Shown: positions 9,501 through 17,416 of the stretch, piece after piece
How positions within the stretch are numbered: position 1 is the stretch's first letter
Layout of the letters: each line of letters begins with the position of its first letter
Assembly (NCBI GenBank): GCA_017506865.1
Contig: JAFCMP010000179.1
Span: 248,001-312,000, forward strand
DNA from: Tribonema minus
Taxonomy: Eukaryota; Sar; Xanthophyceae; Tribonematales; Tribonemataceae
DNA: 64,000 nucleotides
Direction: 5' to 3'
Notes under the pieces: model-generated
What the model was told of the DNA's origin: nothing
The model's database searches: none
What the model saw: only the letters and a program-made list of their open reading frames with translations
Position numbers and translations under genes: made by a program

Positions 9501-11853
9501 TATCCAGAAGTGTTGAAGCTCCTGTGACCGAGAGGGCACCACCTAAAGAAGTGACACCACCGCTGCCTACAGTCAGAGGCTTGCCAACTGCCACAGATAC
9601 ACCATTATTGAAGGTAGCTGTGCCTCCGACAGTTGCTGCGCCTGAAACCACTGCATTCGTATACACATCAAGATCGCCTGCATACACTGTCAGCCCCGCA
9701 GCGCTGGCGCCGCCTGAAAGAGATGTAGCACCTGTCACTGAAAGTGTGTCTCCAAGCACTACCGGTTGTGCAGCAGTGGTGTTGCCACCCAGCACGGTAT
9801 TTCCGGTGACGGTCAGACCTCCAGTGACACCCACGTTCTTTGCAGCGGTCAAGTTATCTTGCAGCGTCGCAGCTGCAGCGACACTGAGAGTTCCCCCCAG
9901 TGTGGTCACCCCCCCTGCCCCGACAGTCAGCGGCTTGCCAGACGCTCCTGTGATGCCATTGTTAAATGTTGCCAGACCTCCTACTGTAGAAGTGCCTGAC
10001 ACCACTGTATTCGTATACACGTTGAGGTCGTCGGTGTACACTGTCAAACCCGCAGCGCTTGCGCCTCCTGCCAGCGACGTCGCTCCAGCCACTGCCAATG
10101 TGTCTCCTAGTGTGACAGGTTTTGACGCACTTGTGCTACCACTAAGCACAGTGTTGCCTAGGACAGTGATGTTGTCTTGGAATGCAGACGTGGAGGACAC
10201 CAGCAGAGTTCCCCCCAGTGAGGTAGCGCCACCTGCACCAATAACCAATGACTTTCCTGCTGCGCTGATGATGCCATTGTTGAAAGTTGCCAGGCCAGCA
10301 ACTGTAGACGTACCAGACACCACAGTATTCGTGTACACACTGAGGTCAGCTGTATGCACAGTCAGCCCTGCAGCACTGCCACCCCCTGCTAATGATGCCA
10401 CCCCGCCTACTGTCAATGTGTCGCTCAATACAACCGGTTTTTCAGCAGTCGCATTGCCACTTAACACTGTGTTACCAATCACAGTCAGCCCGCCCGTCAC
10501 CCCCAGGTTCTTGGCAGCGGTGACGTTGTCCTGCAGCGTTGATGTTGAAGAAACAGAAAGCGTGCCCCCCAGAGAGGTTGCACCTCCTGCGCCTATCACT
10601 AAAGACTTACCTGCGGCCCCAACAATGCCATTGTTGAACGTTGCAAGACCTCCAACAGTGGACGTGCCCGATACCACTGAGTTCGCATACACATTCAGGT
10701 CTGCCGTGTGCACTGTGAGACCCGCTATGCTGGCAGAGCTGCTGAATGTTGCAATTCCACTCACATCAAGATTGTTGCTCAACACAGCCTGCTTCGAGAC
10801 ATTGAGTGTGCCCCCCAGATAGGTCGCTCCACTTGTGACTCGCAGAAACTTGTTTGCCGCAATCGTCACGTTATCTCCCAGCTCTGTCGCGCCACTCACC
10901 TGAGTCGGACCCACAAAGTTCACCGCCCCTATGAACGTAGTGCTGCCTTCGACATGCAGATTTGCTCCCATCGACACATCTCCTGAAGTAGTTACTGCGC
11001 CACCTAATGATGACGTTCCCACAACTGCTACATTTCCTCCAACTGTTGCACTCCCTGACGCCAAAGTCAAGGACTTATTGGAAGCGATTACAACGTTGTC
11101 AGCAAAGCTGGAAGGGGGGGTGACCTGGAGCAAGCTGCCCATCAGCTGAACATTGCTGTAAACTAACATGTCATCAGTGTGGACAGTCAGCCCCTGGCTT
11201 ACTATCCCCCCGTCGAAGGAACTCAAGCCTGTCACACCGAGTACCCCTCCTATGTTCGTTGCTGCAGATGACACCGTCAACCCTTCGTCCCCGTCCACCA
11301 CAACGCTGCCCAAATATGTGGTATTTCCCGCAATCTCCATATCTCCGCTGAGCACTGTGTCCCCGGTTACCAGCAGGGAGCTGCCTGAACCCACAGTAAC
11401 ATTACCGTTGAAGTAGGAAAGAGAGTGATGTGTGCAAACTTCCTGGACAGATAGTGTCCCGGCAGCCTGCATGTTGCCGTTGACCTGCGCAGACCCCGTC
11501 ACGAGGGAATTGCCAGTGACATTGACGGATTGCACAGTGATGGCAGCCACCGTCAGCGTCTCACCTATGTTGCAATTGGTTACATTTGCGCTAGGCACAA
11601 CAATGGATGAGCCCAGTGATATTGAGTCAGCGGTGATGGCATTCGTGGCCGCGATAGAGCTTGCCGAGAGACTAGAGCGGGCCACAAAGGGGCCTGCGCA
11701 TGTCACAATCTGCCCGTCATCGGTGATGAGAGCACTCCCTGGAGGGTACTCATCGCCATCGGATGCTTTCAAGTGGCCTGAGAAGACAATGTTGCCTTGA
11801 ACGAGAACATCACCGCCCAAGTTTAAACTGTAGGCGTCTTCCAGGTTGCTCAT
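592..11853 (-). CDS. Giant repetitive fibre/adhesin with C-terminal phage tail-collar domain
   Basis: One uninterrupted frame of 3753 residues, starting at the ATG at 11851-11853. Almost the whole length is a degenerate repeat rich in Gly, Ser, Thr, Val, Asn and Leu, with recurring phrases such as LGGTLSV, LTVHT, DLNVYTN and VVSGT. This is what is expected of a trimeric beta-helical shaft. Two copies of a module beginning VNVDDKS interrupt it. The last ~185 residues (from about position 1147 to 592) match the phage tail-collar family (PF07484): a GTILQYA opening, AGFLACDGS, LPDMRGRVP, and a His-rich segment with SHSH, HAH and HTH triplets like the metal-binding HxH region of phage short tail fibres, ending at ILPPYLVLYY. 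There is no signal peptide. The likely role is a virion surface fibre for host attachment; the module match is seen, the role is inferred. Long plus-strand open frames inside it are antisense shadows. Confidence 0.9.
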   Translation of the reverse strand: MSNLEDAYSLNLGGDVLVQGNIVFSGHLKASDGDEYPPGSALITDDGQIVTCAGPFVARSSLSASSIAATNAITADSISLGSSIVVPSANVTNCNIGETLTVAAITVQSVNVTGNSLVTGSAQVNGNMQAAGTLSVQEVCTHHSLSYFNGNVTVGSGSSLLVTGDTVLSGDMEIAGNTTYLGSVVVDGDEGLTVSSAATNIGGVLGVTGLSSFDGGIVSQGLTVHTDDMLVYSNVQLMGSLLQVTPPSSFADNVVIASNKSLTLASGSATVGGNVAVVGTSSLGGAVTTSGDVSMGANLHVEGSTTFIGAVNFVGPTQVSGATELGDNVTIAANKFLRVTSGATYLGGTLNVSKQAVLSNNLDVSGIATFSSSASIAGLTVHTADLNVYANSVVSGTSTVGGLATFNNGIVGAAGKSLVIGAGGATSLGGTLSVSSTSTLQDNVTAAKNLGVTGGLTVIGNTVLSGNATAEKPVVLSDTLTVGGVASLAGGGSAAGLTVHTADLSVYTNTVVSGTSTVAGLATFNNGIISAAGKSLVIGAGGATSLGGTLLVSSTSAFQDNITVLGNTVLSGSTSASKPVTLGDTLAVAGATSLAGGASAAGLTVYTDDLNVYTNTVVSGTSTVGGLATFNNGITGASGKPLTVGAGGVTTLGGTLSVAAAATLQDNLTAAKNVGVTGGLTVTGNTVLGGNTTAAQPVVLGDTLSVTGATSLSGGASAAGLTVYAGDLDVYTNAVVSGAATVGGTATFNNGVSVAVGKPLTVGSGGVTSLGGALSVTGASTLLDNVALSKSLSVAGPVVLTNTLTATQPVTLNNSLVVDGLTSFSNAVTAAGLTVHTADLSVYTNAVVSSALNVGGLSTLSGGLAVPASQSAVLGNTLSVSGAASFQDNLLVASNKALLVSGSANVASNLYMGKPISWANTTGSITGPPGTDAGSRLRLYGSATPSTFDIAIGVDTNKVWHNVPSSGTMSFCANAVELANVSSSGLVSNVGMNVTAGDTSLAGALVVLGNTLLSGNITVSNAVTLNGSLLANKSVVLANTLDVSGVSTFSAPVSAAGLTVHTSDLNVYTNTVVSGALQVGGTATLSNGAVVAAGKSLTVGASGSTVLGGTLSVAGVSTMQDNVVLSKNLGVGGDATVSGNLSVTKSATLQNNLGVAGKTTLGGDLQVGGVTTFVGAVNFSGSTQITGATELRDNVTVAAGKYLAVTSGDTILGGGLQVGGAAVFDSAVACSGLVVHTDDVNLYSNTMMFGTLQVDNEATFNQGVTIANSKTLQVAAGSSLAVASNATIGNVSVSHAATLADLDVSGSASFDTALATAGLTVHTNDAALYCNTVMSGSLSVGGSASFNNLALANGKTLTVGTGQTTLGGAVQISGDTTLSGNTLMTRPVAVSDTLDVQKLATFSGGATSNGLTVYTNDLNVYSNMIASGAVTMGGLTTFNNGVTVAGGRATSLGGTLTVASDSTLVGNVDIESNVSVTKGVALSNVLSVAGPASFSNTVSISKSLAVTGGDTSLTGKLSVSDDVTMSKALTVSGSATFANAISAAGLVVHTSEAAIYTNTTVTGELTVGSTLHAQKNLTVDGNVSVSKNLTVYGDFFVSGVVTAISAATVNVDDKSVGLAYNTTDRAQLQDGGMQLGNGTNAISFTYDNSLTSWVSNVSVATKKGNSYLIGSGANLLTGEGVTMSESTLTMGSPIANIQIGASNVVLSAGGMSFASSTAAITTGSITVAGTSTSVNSVITGTCTMANLDVQGPAAFESPISAAGMTVYTNDLSVYANTVLSGTLAAGGRATFGNGFSVAAGKSVAIGDGATTMGGTLTVTGGTALQNSLSVGGQTAVSGNLSALSNVGVSGNLTVANGVALSNTLDVAGFATFSSAVTASGGMTVASGDLSVYTNAVVSGTLTSAGLATFNNGITVAATKPLTVGNGSTTLGGTLSVAGNSTMSGNFAVTGTANVTGAARMWNSLWCQTNITSGSYVSVWSTLRVNESNVEGGTYGIQHANGKDNHIATYVGLTGTGKSWSSGNTQGLGGVTGYALRNRIANTAGRGFIWENSSETPLMSLAADSGNATIAGTMSIGSSANVTGSLSVGGACTISNTLTVSKAVTMSNTLDVAGVGTFSSSISAAGITVHTNDASIYSNAVVSGTVQVGGLATMTNGVAISAAKPLTVGTGGVTTLGGNLTVSGTTQLDDNTAVAAGKTFTVGSGATTLGGTLSVAANTALSGALAASSAVTLSNTLDVAGLGTFTSGVSTAGIAVYTNDASIYSNAVVSGTLQVGGLATMTNGVAISAAKPLTVGTGGETTLGGNLTVSGTTQLNDNTAVAAGKTFTVGSGATSLGGNLTVTSTSTLQDNVTASKNVGVGGALTVAGNTTLSKAVTISDSIDIAGIVTVSNSASIAGLTVHTADLNVYSNAVMSGTTTVAGVATFNNGIVGAPGKALTVGAGGATSLGGALSVASTATLQDNVTASKDVSVGGALLVAGNTTLSYPVVMSDSVTVGGVVTVSNSASIAGLTVHTSDLNVYSNAVISGTATVGGTATFSNGIVGEAGKSLTIGVGGATTLGGSLTVAGATQMQDNVAVSAGKSLTVGSGSTVLGGTLSVTADAQLSGALTVSKAVTMSNTLNVAGLGDFTSGMSTAGITVYTNDASLYCNTTVSGILQVGGLATMTNGVTISASKPLTVGTGGSTTLGGSLTVAGATQMQDNVAVSAGKSLTVGSGPTVLGGTLNVASDTVLLGNQQFGATTGAQTMDVRAVPTFKTAVTFSDNVSVAKSLTVSSNVAVTQNMNVTGTLSATGAATLSSTLTVGAGGTTTLGGPLNVVGITQLQDNTTIAAGKTLSVMSGNTSMGGGLDVTGNVVLNQTLLVKGDLQVQGTVISVNSSSVNVDDKSIALATNSTDPTLFDGGGMYLGSGSNSASILYNNFRSTWDSSIGVDVPTGKAFTVDHGTGLSLSSSGLVLPSSLSTVSVGGGSVLSNSGLTFADTSALLTVGAANVSGNLVISGNSSFQKTTVAGTLQVSQLSTFSNGLTISSGSTALGGTLNVTADTQISGALTVAKAAVLSNTLNVAGATTLADALSVSGVSTFNNDVTISGTKSITVGGTLTVPQIMGKRVSFSSIPVNSWVLIGSYQYGFWGTIDINTANSYLIDSATVDINYLNYCGTSVQVKRGGEYYAGYGKIDSIAITNMSSNILVHEVYVYLSNGGTSVPSNLDATVLGRTTSPFTVASSLTSSTTLPAGGTVFSAACTYNVGGSFGVSGTSAFADNVSMTKQLGVSGVANFADNVAIAAAKTLTVGTGTTNLGGALNVTGATVLSSTLGVTGTTTFADNVVVADAKTLTVGTGATSLGGALNVTGAATMSSDLAVTGRLLGSTANTTANYLGIGGILRLGYFGDDFNGEVVIHLVGATKQCRAIIHINYSASTYGDSSNMRCWWVECSGSNGSNGLGISTVTLTDLAFSTTTHYVHVTSALGETCTGYVSVLNKATAYGAGTFTISFGTGAVTPVNAGATHSLSTTEGINYAPSVYVKNNLTVGGVLTTGTLSMSSLSLPSNLTVDGNTSLSGNVSFGGTFNYMPTGTILQYAAGTAPAGFLACDGSTVSRTTYSTLFAVIGTTYNVGTPASTHFMLPDMRGRVPIMRDTTVTTFNALAKSGGATSVTLSVAQLPSHSHTVSDPTHAHTIYDPGHTHSVPTNTDNGSTNPATLSNWDTNLNATDVTTGSKTTGIGIYAASTGITLGNTGSGSAVSILPPYLVLYYIIKV

Positions 11854-12033
11854 TCAATTGTGATTTAAGTTCATACAAACATAATTATGCGGCGGTTTAA
11901 TACATTAGGGCACATTGTGCCAGTTGCAATTGTGATCAAATCGAAGAGAAAAAGGACCCTGCAGCAACAGCATATTGAAATGAATGTGATGTGTGCACAT
12001 CGGTAAAGGAGTTGGAAATGTAATTTCAGAAAC

Positions 12034-12857
12034 CTAATTGGTATATTTCGAGAGTGCCAGCTGCTGGTGTTCCTGTTCCAGCTGCTGCTGCTGCGCGTGG
12101 AGGCACAATAGCTGTTGCTGCTGCTGTTTGTGCTGCAGGAGCTGCACCGTCCGCTGCTGCTGGTGGAGTCGAAAGAGCTGCTGTTGAAAGGTGTTGCAGC
12201 TCATTTGCCAACACGGAAGCGTCAACTGCATGAGCTGCGCTGAAAGAAGCTGCTGTTGCTGTTATGCTGCTGCATGAGTTGGTGCTGCTGTTGCCGTTGT
12301 TGCAAGCGCAGCAGACTGCGCTGCTCGTTAGGCTGTTGCATTTCTTGGAGTTGCTGATTGCAGACCTCAAGGTGCTGCTCAGGCGGTGTTGACATCTGTG
12401 GGATTGCTGGTGAGGTGCATCTTGTGGAGGGGGACAGCAGCAGCTGCTCCAGCTCCCCCAATTCGTCGCTACTATAACAGTCCGCTTCTGCCGCAACAGG
12501 CGGTTGTGTGTGCATAAATGCAAGTTGCTGCATTACCACCTCAGCAGCATGGTGCTCCTTTTGCTGTTGCTGCAAGTGGACTGCGCGTGCCACAGTTTCC
12601 TGAGCTTGGAGGCGCAGCTGCCGCGAAGTCCATGGCTCCGGTGACAGAGACTGGGGCACATGATCTGACGCAGCAATGCTGGTGCTGTGACTGTGCACAT
12701 CATCTCCAGCCGAGAAAGAGTTAGTGACGGCACTCGTGTGCCCGTCTCTGCCCGCACCATCAGCAGCTGGTGATTGACAGACTTGTTGGATGTGCGCGCC
12801 TTCTGACGAATTGTTGCCCTTGAAGCGCTTACGAGTATCAGTGGCAGCATAGACCAA
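12034..12857 (-). pseudogene. Frameshifted Q-rich remnant related to the HSF-like genes
   Basis: Two minus-strand frames (12222-12857, then 12034-12231) together resemble the Gln-rich C-terminal half of the HSF-like genes at 54.7-56.0 and 60.1-61.5 kb. Shared phrases include LQLQAQ-type coiled coil, QLLQHKQQQ, an acidic SSDELGELEQLLL segment resembling AELAQLLLDSS, and ST-PEQ/PPTP stretches. The frame changes once near 12225, and the upstream frame begins at TTG with no in-frame ATG. The HSF DNA-binding domain and its CNYYNF signature are absent upstream. It is therefore best read as a truncated, decayed relative. A spliced gene is an alternative, but no convincing splice sites were found. 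Confidence 0.5.
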
Positions 12858-13691
12858 AGTGTCAGCATGCTGCGCAGCAGATTCATTGTGGCAAACATCT
12901 CACGTAGCCCGTGTTCAAACTGCGTGACTAGATGTGAACCTACGACATAGGGCAACCAGCAGTGCAGCAGCAGTGATGAGACGCCGTGATGAGTAGTTGT
13001 ACCACAGGTCACTGTGCAAGTATTGCCGTGTCTACAGGTTGTAAGGAAAAATCCGAACGGATGTGTTACCTGGAGCAAGTCTACGGCTGCGTCTCCCGCA
13101 TGAAGTAGCTCCGTCCATCTCGCCAGCAAGGTAAGTAGAGCTCTTTCACACCTCCCAGCGGCAATGGCACCATTCAAAAGCTGTAACTCGTATATCTCCC
13201 TTTGCCCCACAATGCCGCCAAGGTGCATGCACGTGGTGAAATTGTGGCAACTGTGCAAAGCCGTCGTTTGCTGGCTCAACTCTTAGAGACAAGAACCACC
13301 AGCTAGCAACAGGCGAGTCAGGTGGCTGACGTGTCATCAGCAGTCTCCGGTAAAGCTCCGCAATGAGCCTGCATGTGTGCAGTCTTACCGTTAAGCCTGC
13401 AGCAAGCTGCTCAACGACTTACCTGTCACCGAGGTGGCTCCGAGAACGAGTATACTGCACCTGCCTCTGCTACCCAACTGAGCACATGAGAGCCCGCATC
13501 GCCGAACGCTTACAGGTTGAAGAGGAGATGAAAGAGTACTTTTATAATTTCGCTTCGCAAGGGGCGCGAAAAAAAAGCCCTTTCTGTGGATGTGCACTCA
13601 ATGCAGTACATCTTGCGAGCTGAACGTTTGAGATGAAAAGCAGCACTTGCACCTCTTTCTTGCCCTGCTTGACTTACAGATCGTGCAATAG
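12858..13691. other. Gene-poor stretch, nothing recognised
   Basis: Open frames here (for example 12533-13279 minus) lack recognisable motifs and have no consistent relation to the HSF-like relatives. No RNA gene or clear repeat was seen. Confidence 0.45.
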
Positions 13692-14132
13692 ATGCGGGCG
13701 GCGGAAAAGGAGCACCGTTGTCTCGTGCACAATACGGAGAGAGGAATCATACGTGGAGAGCTCATCCGGAGACTGGTATACGACGAGGCGCAGCTCAAAG
13801 CCCCTCCAGTGGTCGCATCATATCAAGTCATCCACCTTGGGCATCAGGTGATTGAAGCCCTGTCGTCGATTCCAGAGGCCAGAGAGGTTGTGCGCGAAGA
13901 TGTGGAGCTGTGCCTCACCTGCGAGGCAGTACACGAGGCGGTCGTGGACGCCCTGCTGTCTTTGATCCCGATGGCGTGTAGGTACTCATCAGAATCCTTC
14001 GTTGAGCACGTCTACAGATATATGCACAGATTTGAGACCGCGAGCGACGTCCTTGTAAACGTTGATGACGACACCATCAAGGTCGTCGTCGCCTTTGTCC
14101 TGTTGGAGTCCCGACTCTACAATGTCTTTTAG
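13692..14132 (+). CDS. Hypothetical protein, 146 residues
   Basis: An ATG-started frame of 146 residues ending in TAG, lying alone between two gene-poor stretches. The composition looks protein-like: alternating charged and hydrophobic residues, many Val, Glu and Arg, and predicted helices around VREDVELCLTCEAVHEAVVD. No signal peptide, membrane segment or named domain is visible. It sits between the giant fibre gene and the FN3 protein gene, both on the other strand. Function unknown. Confidence 0.5.
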   Translation: MRAAEKEHRCLVHNTERGIIRGELIRRLVYDEAQLKAPPVVASYQVIHLGHQVIEALSSIPEAREVVREDVELCLTCEAVHEAVVDALLSLIPMACRYSSESFVEHVYRYMHRFETASDVLVNVDDDTIKVVVAFVLLESRLYNVF

Positions 14133-14581
14133 TCAAGCCCATCAGCTTGTGTTCGGGTGATGCAGGCATTGTGCTTGAGCTTGCACAGCGGCAGGGCTAG
14201 CATGGGATTGTAGGACTTGGGCGACTGTGCTGGGGCATCATGAGGGTTTGATGTACAAAATTCGTCACATGCTTGAGATTGCACAAGCACAAGATGACTG
14301 CGCTCCTTGCCGCATCAGTTTTGAAAGCGCTCCTTGGCGCATCAATTTTGAAAGCATCGTGCAAAGCATTGTTCGAAGCACTGTTCAGTAAGGAGCGCAA
14401 GCAAGGCATGTACAAGACGAGGACATCAGTGAGGTGCTACAATAGAATGGACCAGCAGCAAGCATCAACCACAATAACAGGTGTAACAGAGATCGGGTGT
14501 TTACCATTTTGGCTACAGAGTACTTGTGTGTGTCTGCTGCCTTGCCCTCCACATGTACACAAGAAAGTTACATCATATGCC
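14133..14581. other. Intergenic stretch, nothing recognised
   Basis: About 450 bases between the small plus-strand ORF and the stop of the FN3 protein. It contains a short internal near-repeat at 14298-14345 (two versions of a phrase reading 'gcatcagttttgaaagc') but no supported gene. Confidence 0.45.
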
Positions 14582-17332
14582 TCACGTAAAAGTATCAACA
14601 GGGGTGACGCTCACAGAGGTAATGCTGGCCGCCACGTTGTTGGCAATTCCGACACGTACGTAGAACACGGCCGTGCTGCCCGTGCCCGCAATGATGACAC
14701 AGTCACGCTGGCTGGCTGTTGCCTTCTCCATGCTGATGCAGGCAGTACCATCAGGGCCGCTGCCAATGCCAACACCAGAGACCGCATTCGTGCAATCCAT
14801 CCAACCCGTCCCGTAAGTTGCGTCCTCAACCTTGAGCTGTAGCTGGTGATTGGCAGCATTCTGACTGTTAAAGTCAACAGTAAGGCCGGTGTGGACAACA
14901 GCGAGGCGTACCTTGGAGTATGTACCAGATGAAATGCGACCAGTGTACTTGAATGTGACCCAGCGAACTGACGACGATGCTGAAGTGATGGAGCTGTAGT
15001 TGGGCTGAGCGACACCGCCACACCAGTAAGTGCCGTAGTTTTTGTAGCCATCGCCCACTGACGGAGATTGGTAGGTTCCGTTGACGAGCTGCATGTCACT
15101 AGTAGTCGTAATGTCAACACTGTGGACGTAGGCACTGCCGTAGCCAGAGCTGGGGTATGTACCGGTCCCACTGGTGACATGCTGGCCCGTGGATGTAGAG
15201 GCGTTGCTTGCGTTCGACTTGTCCACGCTCACACTCTTGGTGTCAATGCGCAGTGACAGCGTGGAACCCGTTGCCGGGTCCAGGTAGGAAGCGCTGACTT
15301 GAGTGCCGCCTGCATTGCTGTACAGTGAGTAGGGTGTGCACTTCACCAGTAAGCCTTCATTGAACACATTGCTGGCCGCATTGAGCGCCAGCGTGAAGTC
15401 GTTGAACTGAATCTCACCAGGGTTGGACGCTAGTGCAACGCCCGTCGTATTGTGCAGCGTGCTGCTGGTGGTATACTTGTTGCTAGCCGGTGCAGTGTAG
15501 TACTTGTGAGAAGCGCCGATGAGCCCCTGGGTGATGCTCAGAGCAGACGCGAGCGAAGTACCGCCTGAGGTCGTCACCAGGACATCGGCATGCTTCTTGT
15601 CCTGCCGTATAAAGTAGTGAGCAACCTCGGCCTGGTTGAACTGCACCTTGAAAACAGCACTTGCGGTGAACGTGGGTACGCCACTGATCTTGGTGGTTGC
15701 GCCTGCAGTCTCGGCGATGATGCCGAGGTTGTTCACGCTGGTGGCAGTGCCTGAGTTGTCTACGTAGAACTTGAGCTCCGGCGTCTCCAGCAGTGAGCCT
15801 CCAACCGGAGTATACTGCAGCTTGATGGAGTACGGGTTGGTGGAGGCAACATAGGCAGTTGTGACGTTGTTGGCGCATGCGTAGCAATCTATCGTCTTGA
15901 AAAAGCCCTGCTGGTCCGTGCTGCCAGCATAGTAAGCATCACGGTCATTGCTGTAGTAAAGACTGACGGTGCCTGACGAGCTGGTGACTGAAGAACTCGG
16001 GCTCGTCACGTCCAGGCCCTGTGTTGCAAAAGTGGCCTGATTGGTTGAGCCAGTGTACGCTGAGCTTAGACCCCCACACGCAACAAGACTGCCCACAGTC
16101 CCTGTCGCTCCCGGAGTAATGTTGGTGCCCCTTGAGGCAACTGACGGTGTGCGCAAGTTACTGTTGGTGAGCGTGCTGTAGTTGAGGATGGGAGTGCAGG
16201 CAGCAGTGCCATCCAAGCTGTATCCTCCGCTCGTGCTGTAGGGGCTCTGCAGAGTAGTGACCGACAGCAGCGCCGTCGCATCGCTGGACGACAGGTAAGT
16301 GGGAGCAGTTGGGTAGCTGGTCAAGATGTTGTACGACGTGCTGGCAGCACCATAAGCAGCGTTGATGGCGTTCCGTGCAGCGACGACGAACGAGTATGTC
16401 GTGCCGGGGTGCAGAGAAGTGACGCTCAGAGACGTCGCAGAGTTGGAGCCTGATGTAAGCGTCATGAATGAGTCACCAGTGTCTGTAATAGCGCCACCAT
16501 ACCGGGAAGAAGAAGCTGCGGTGCGTGAGAGTTTGTACATTGCAATGTAGGGCGTCGTCTGGTTGCCATCAGTGTTGGTGTCGTGGTCCACGGGCTTGGT
16601 CCATGATGTGGAGACTGCAGTGGACGAGGTAGCAGACCCAGACAATGCAGTGGGAGCGACAGGAGTGCCAACCGGTAGCGTAGCGATAGCCAGCGACTGC
16701 ACATATTTGGTCGTAGCAGTGCTCTCATTGGTGTAGTAGATGCGGATGTCGTACTGTACCTCACTTGTTATGCCCCCATACTTGCGGTACGTGCTTCCGC
16801 TGGCGCTGTCTGTACCAGCATCCACATACAGCTCCAGCGTGGTAATGCTGGCAAAGTTACTGCCAGTCACAGTCTCAAGCGTGTACGTAGCACAGTTGCT
16901 CCACGTCTGCGAGGGATTAAGCGAGGTCGCAATCACATCTGCCTTTATATACTTGATGTATGGCACAGCAGTGGGCGAGAAGGCCAATCGCTTCTGAGGA
17001 GGGTTAGTGAATGAGATGGAGATCTTCTGAGTGTCGCTCGTGCTGGCCCCAAGGGTAGGCGAGGGCGGAGAATCGAGCATGTACTTTTCGATCCAGCCGT
17101 CAATGAGCTGAAAACCGTCGACATTCTTCGTGGTGCTAGCCAATCCTGTACCCGTCAAAGAACTGAAGGAAGGCGCCGCCAGGTCAGGGAAAGAGCCGGC
17201 AGTGTTTGCTGTGGGAGCGCCGATGGCAAAAGTGACAACTCCAGTCTGTGACACGGTAAACTCTTGGTTCGTGGGACCCAGTCCGGCACGTTTCGCAAAA
17301 ACACTACCGGACGCTAACGGATTGGTAGACAT
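14582..17332 (-). CDS. Large beta-rich structural protein with fibronectin type III domain
   Basis: A 916-residue protein starting at the ATG at 17330-17332 (an upstream in-frame GTG is less likely). Residues about 222-336 have the fibronectin type III pattern: APTALSGS opening, core Trp in TSWTKP, and PGTTYSFVVAARN near the end of the fold. The rest is Ser/Thr/Gly/Tyr-rich and probably all-beta. The N-terminus (TVSQTGVVTFAIGAP) resembles trimerising or fibre-type segments rather than a signal peptide. It shares strand and composition with the giant fibre upstream. A virion surface or fibre-associated role is the natural inference; no enzyme motif is visible. Confidence 0.75.
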   Translation of the reverse strand: MSTNPLASGSVFAKRAGLGPTNQEFTVSQTGVVTFAIGAPTANTAGSFPDLAAPSFSSLTGTGLASTTKNVDGFQLIDGWIEKYMLDSPPSPTLGASTSDTQKISISFTNPPQKRLAFSPTAVPYIKYIKADVIATSLNPSQTWSNCATYTLETVTGSNFASITTLELYVDAGTDSASGSTYRKYGGITSEVQYDIRIYYTNESTATTKYVQSLAIATLPVGTPVAPTALSGSATSSTAVSTSWTKPVDHDTNTDGNQTTPYIAMYKLSRTAASSSRYGGAITDTGDSFMTLTSGSNSATSLSVTSLHPGTTYSFVVAARNAINAAYGAASTSYNILTSYPTAPTYLSSSDATALLSVTTLQSPYSTSGGYSLDGTAACTPILNYSTLTNSNLRTPSVASRGTNITPGATGTVGSLVACGGLSSAYTGSTNQATFATQGLDVTSPSSSVTSSSGTVSLYYSNDRDAYYAGSTDQQGFFKTIDCYACANNVTTAYVASTNPYSIKLQYTPVGGSLLETPELKFYVDNSGTATSVNNLGIIAETAGATTKISGVPTFTASAVFKVQFNQAEVAHYFIRQDKKHADVLVTTSGGTSLASALSITQGLIGASHKYYTAPASNKYTTSSTLHNTTGVALASNPGEIQFNDFTLALNAASNVFNEGLLVKCTPYSLYSNAGGTQVSASYLDPATGSTLSLRIDTKSVSVDKSNASNASTSTGQHVTSGTGTYPSSGYGSAYVHSVDITTTSDMQLVNGTYQSPSVGDGYKNYGTYWCGGVAQPNYSSITSASSSVRWVTFKYTGRISSGTYSKVRLAVVHTGLTVDFNSQNAANHQLQLKVEDATYGTGWMDCTNAVSGVGIGSGPDGTACISMEKATASQRDCVIIAGTGSTAVFYVRVGIANNVAASITSVSVTPVDTFT

Positions 17333-17416
17333 TGTGCGGTTCACGCGTCTGTTGTCAGTGCAACATATTATTTTTCGTGATGCTCAGACAAAGAGCATTC
17401 TTGCTCGGTGTCTGGC

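Noticed and set aside
1736..11800. Many long plus-strand open frames (up to 462 residues at 9434-10822) inside the fibre gene
   Set aside because: They are antisense to one uninterrupted 11.3-kb frame. Their Pro/Thr/Val repeat composition is the mirror of the sense repeat, and they have no recognisable motifs.
14273..14842. Plus-strand 189-residue frame
   Set aside because: Its second half is antisense to the FN3 protein and the first half has no motif or plausible context.
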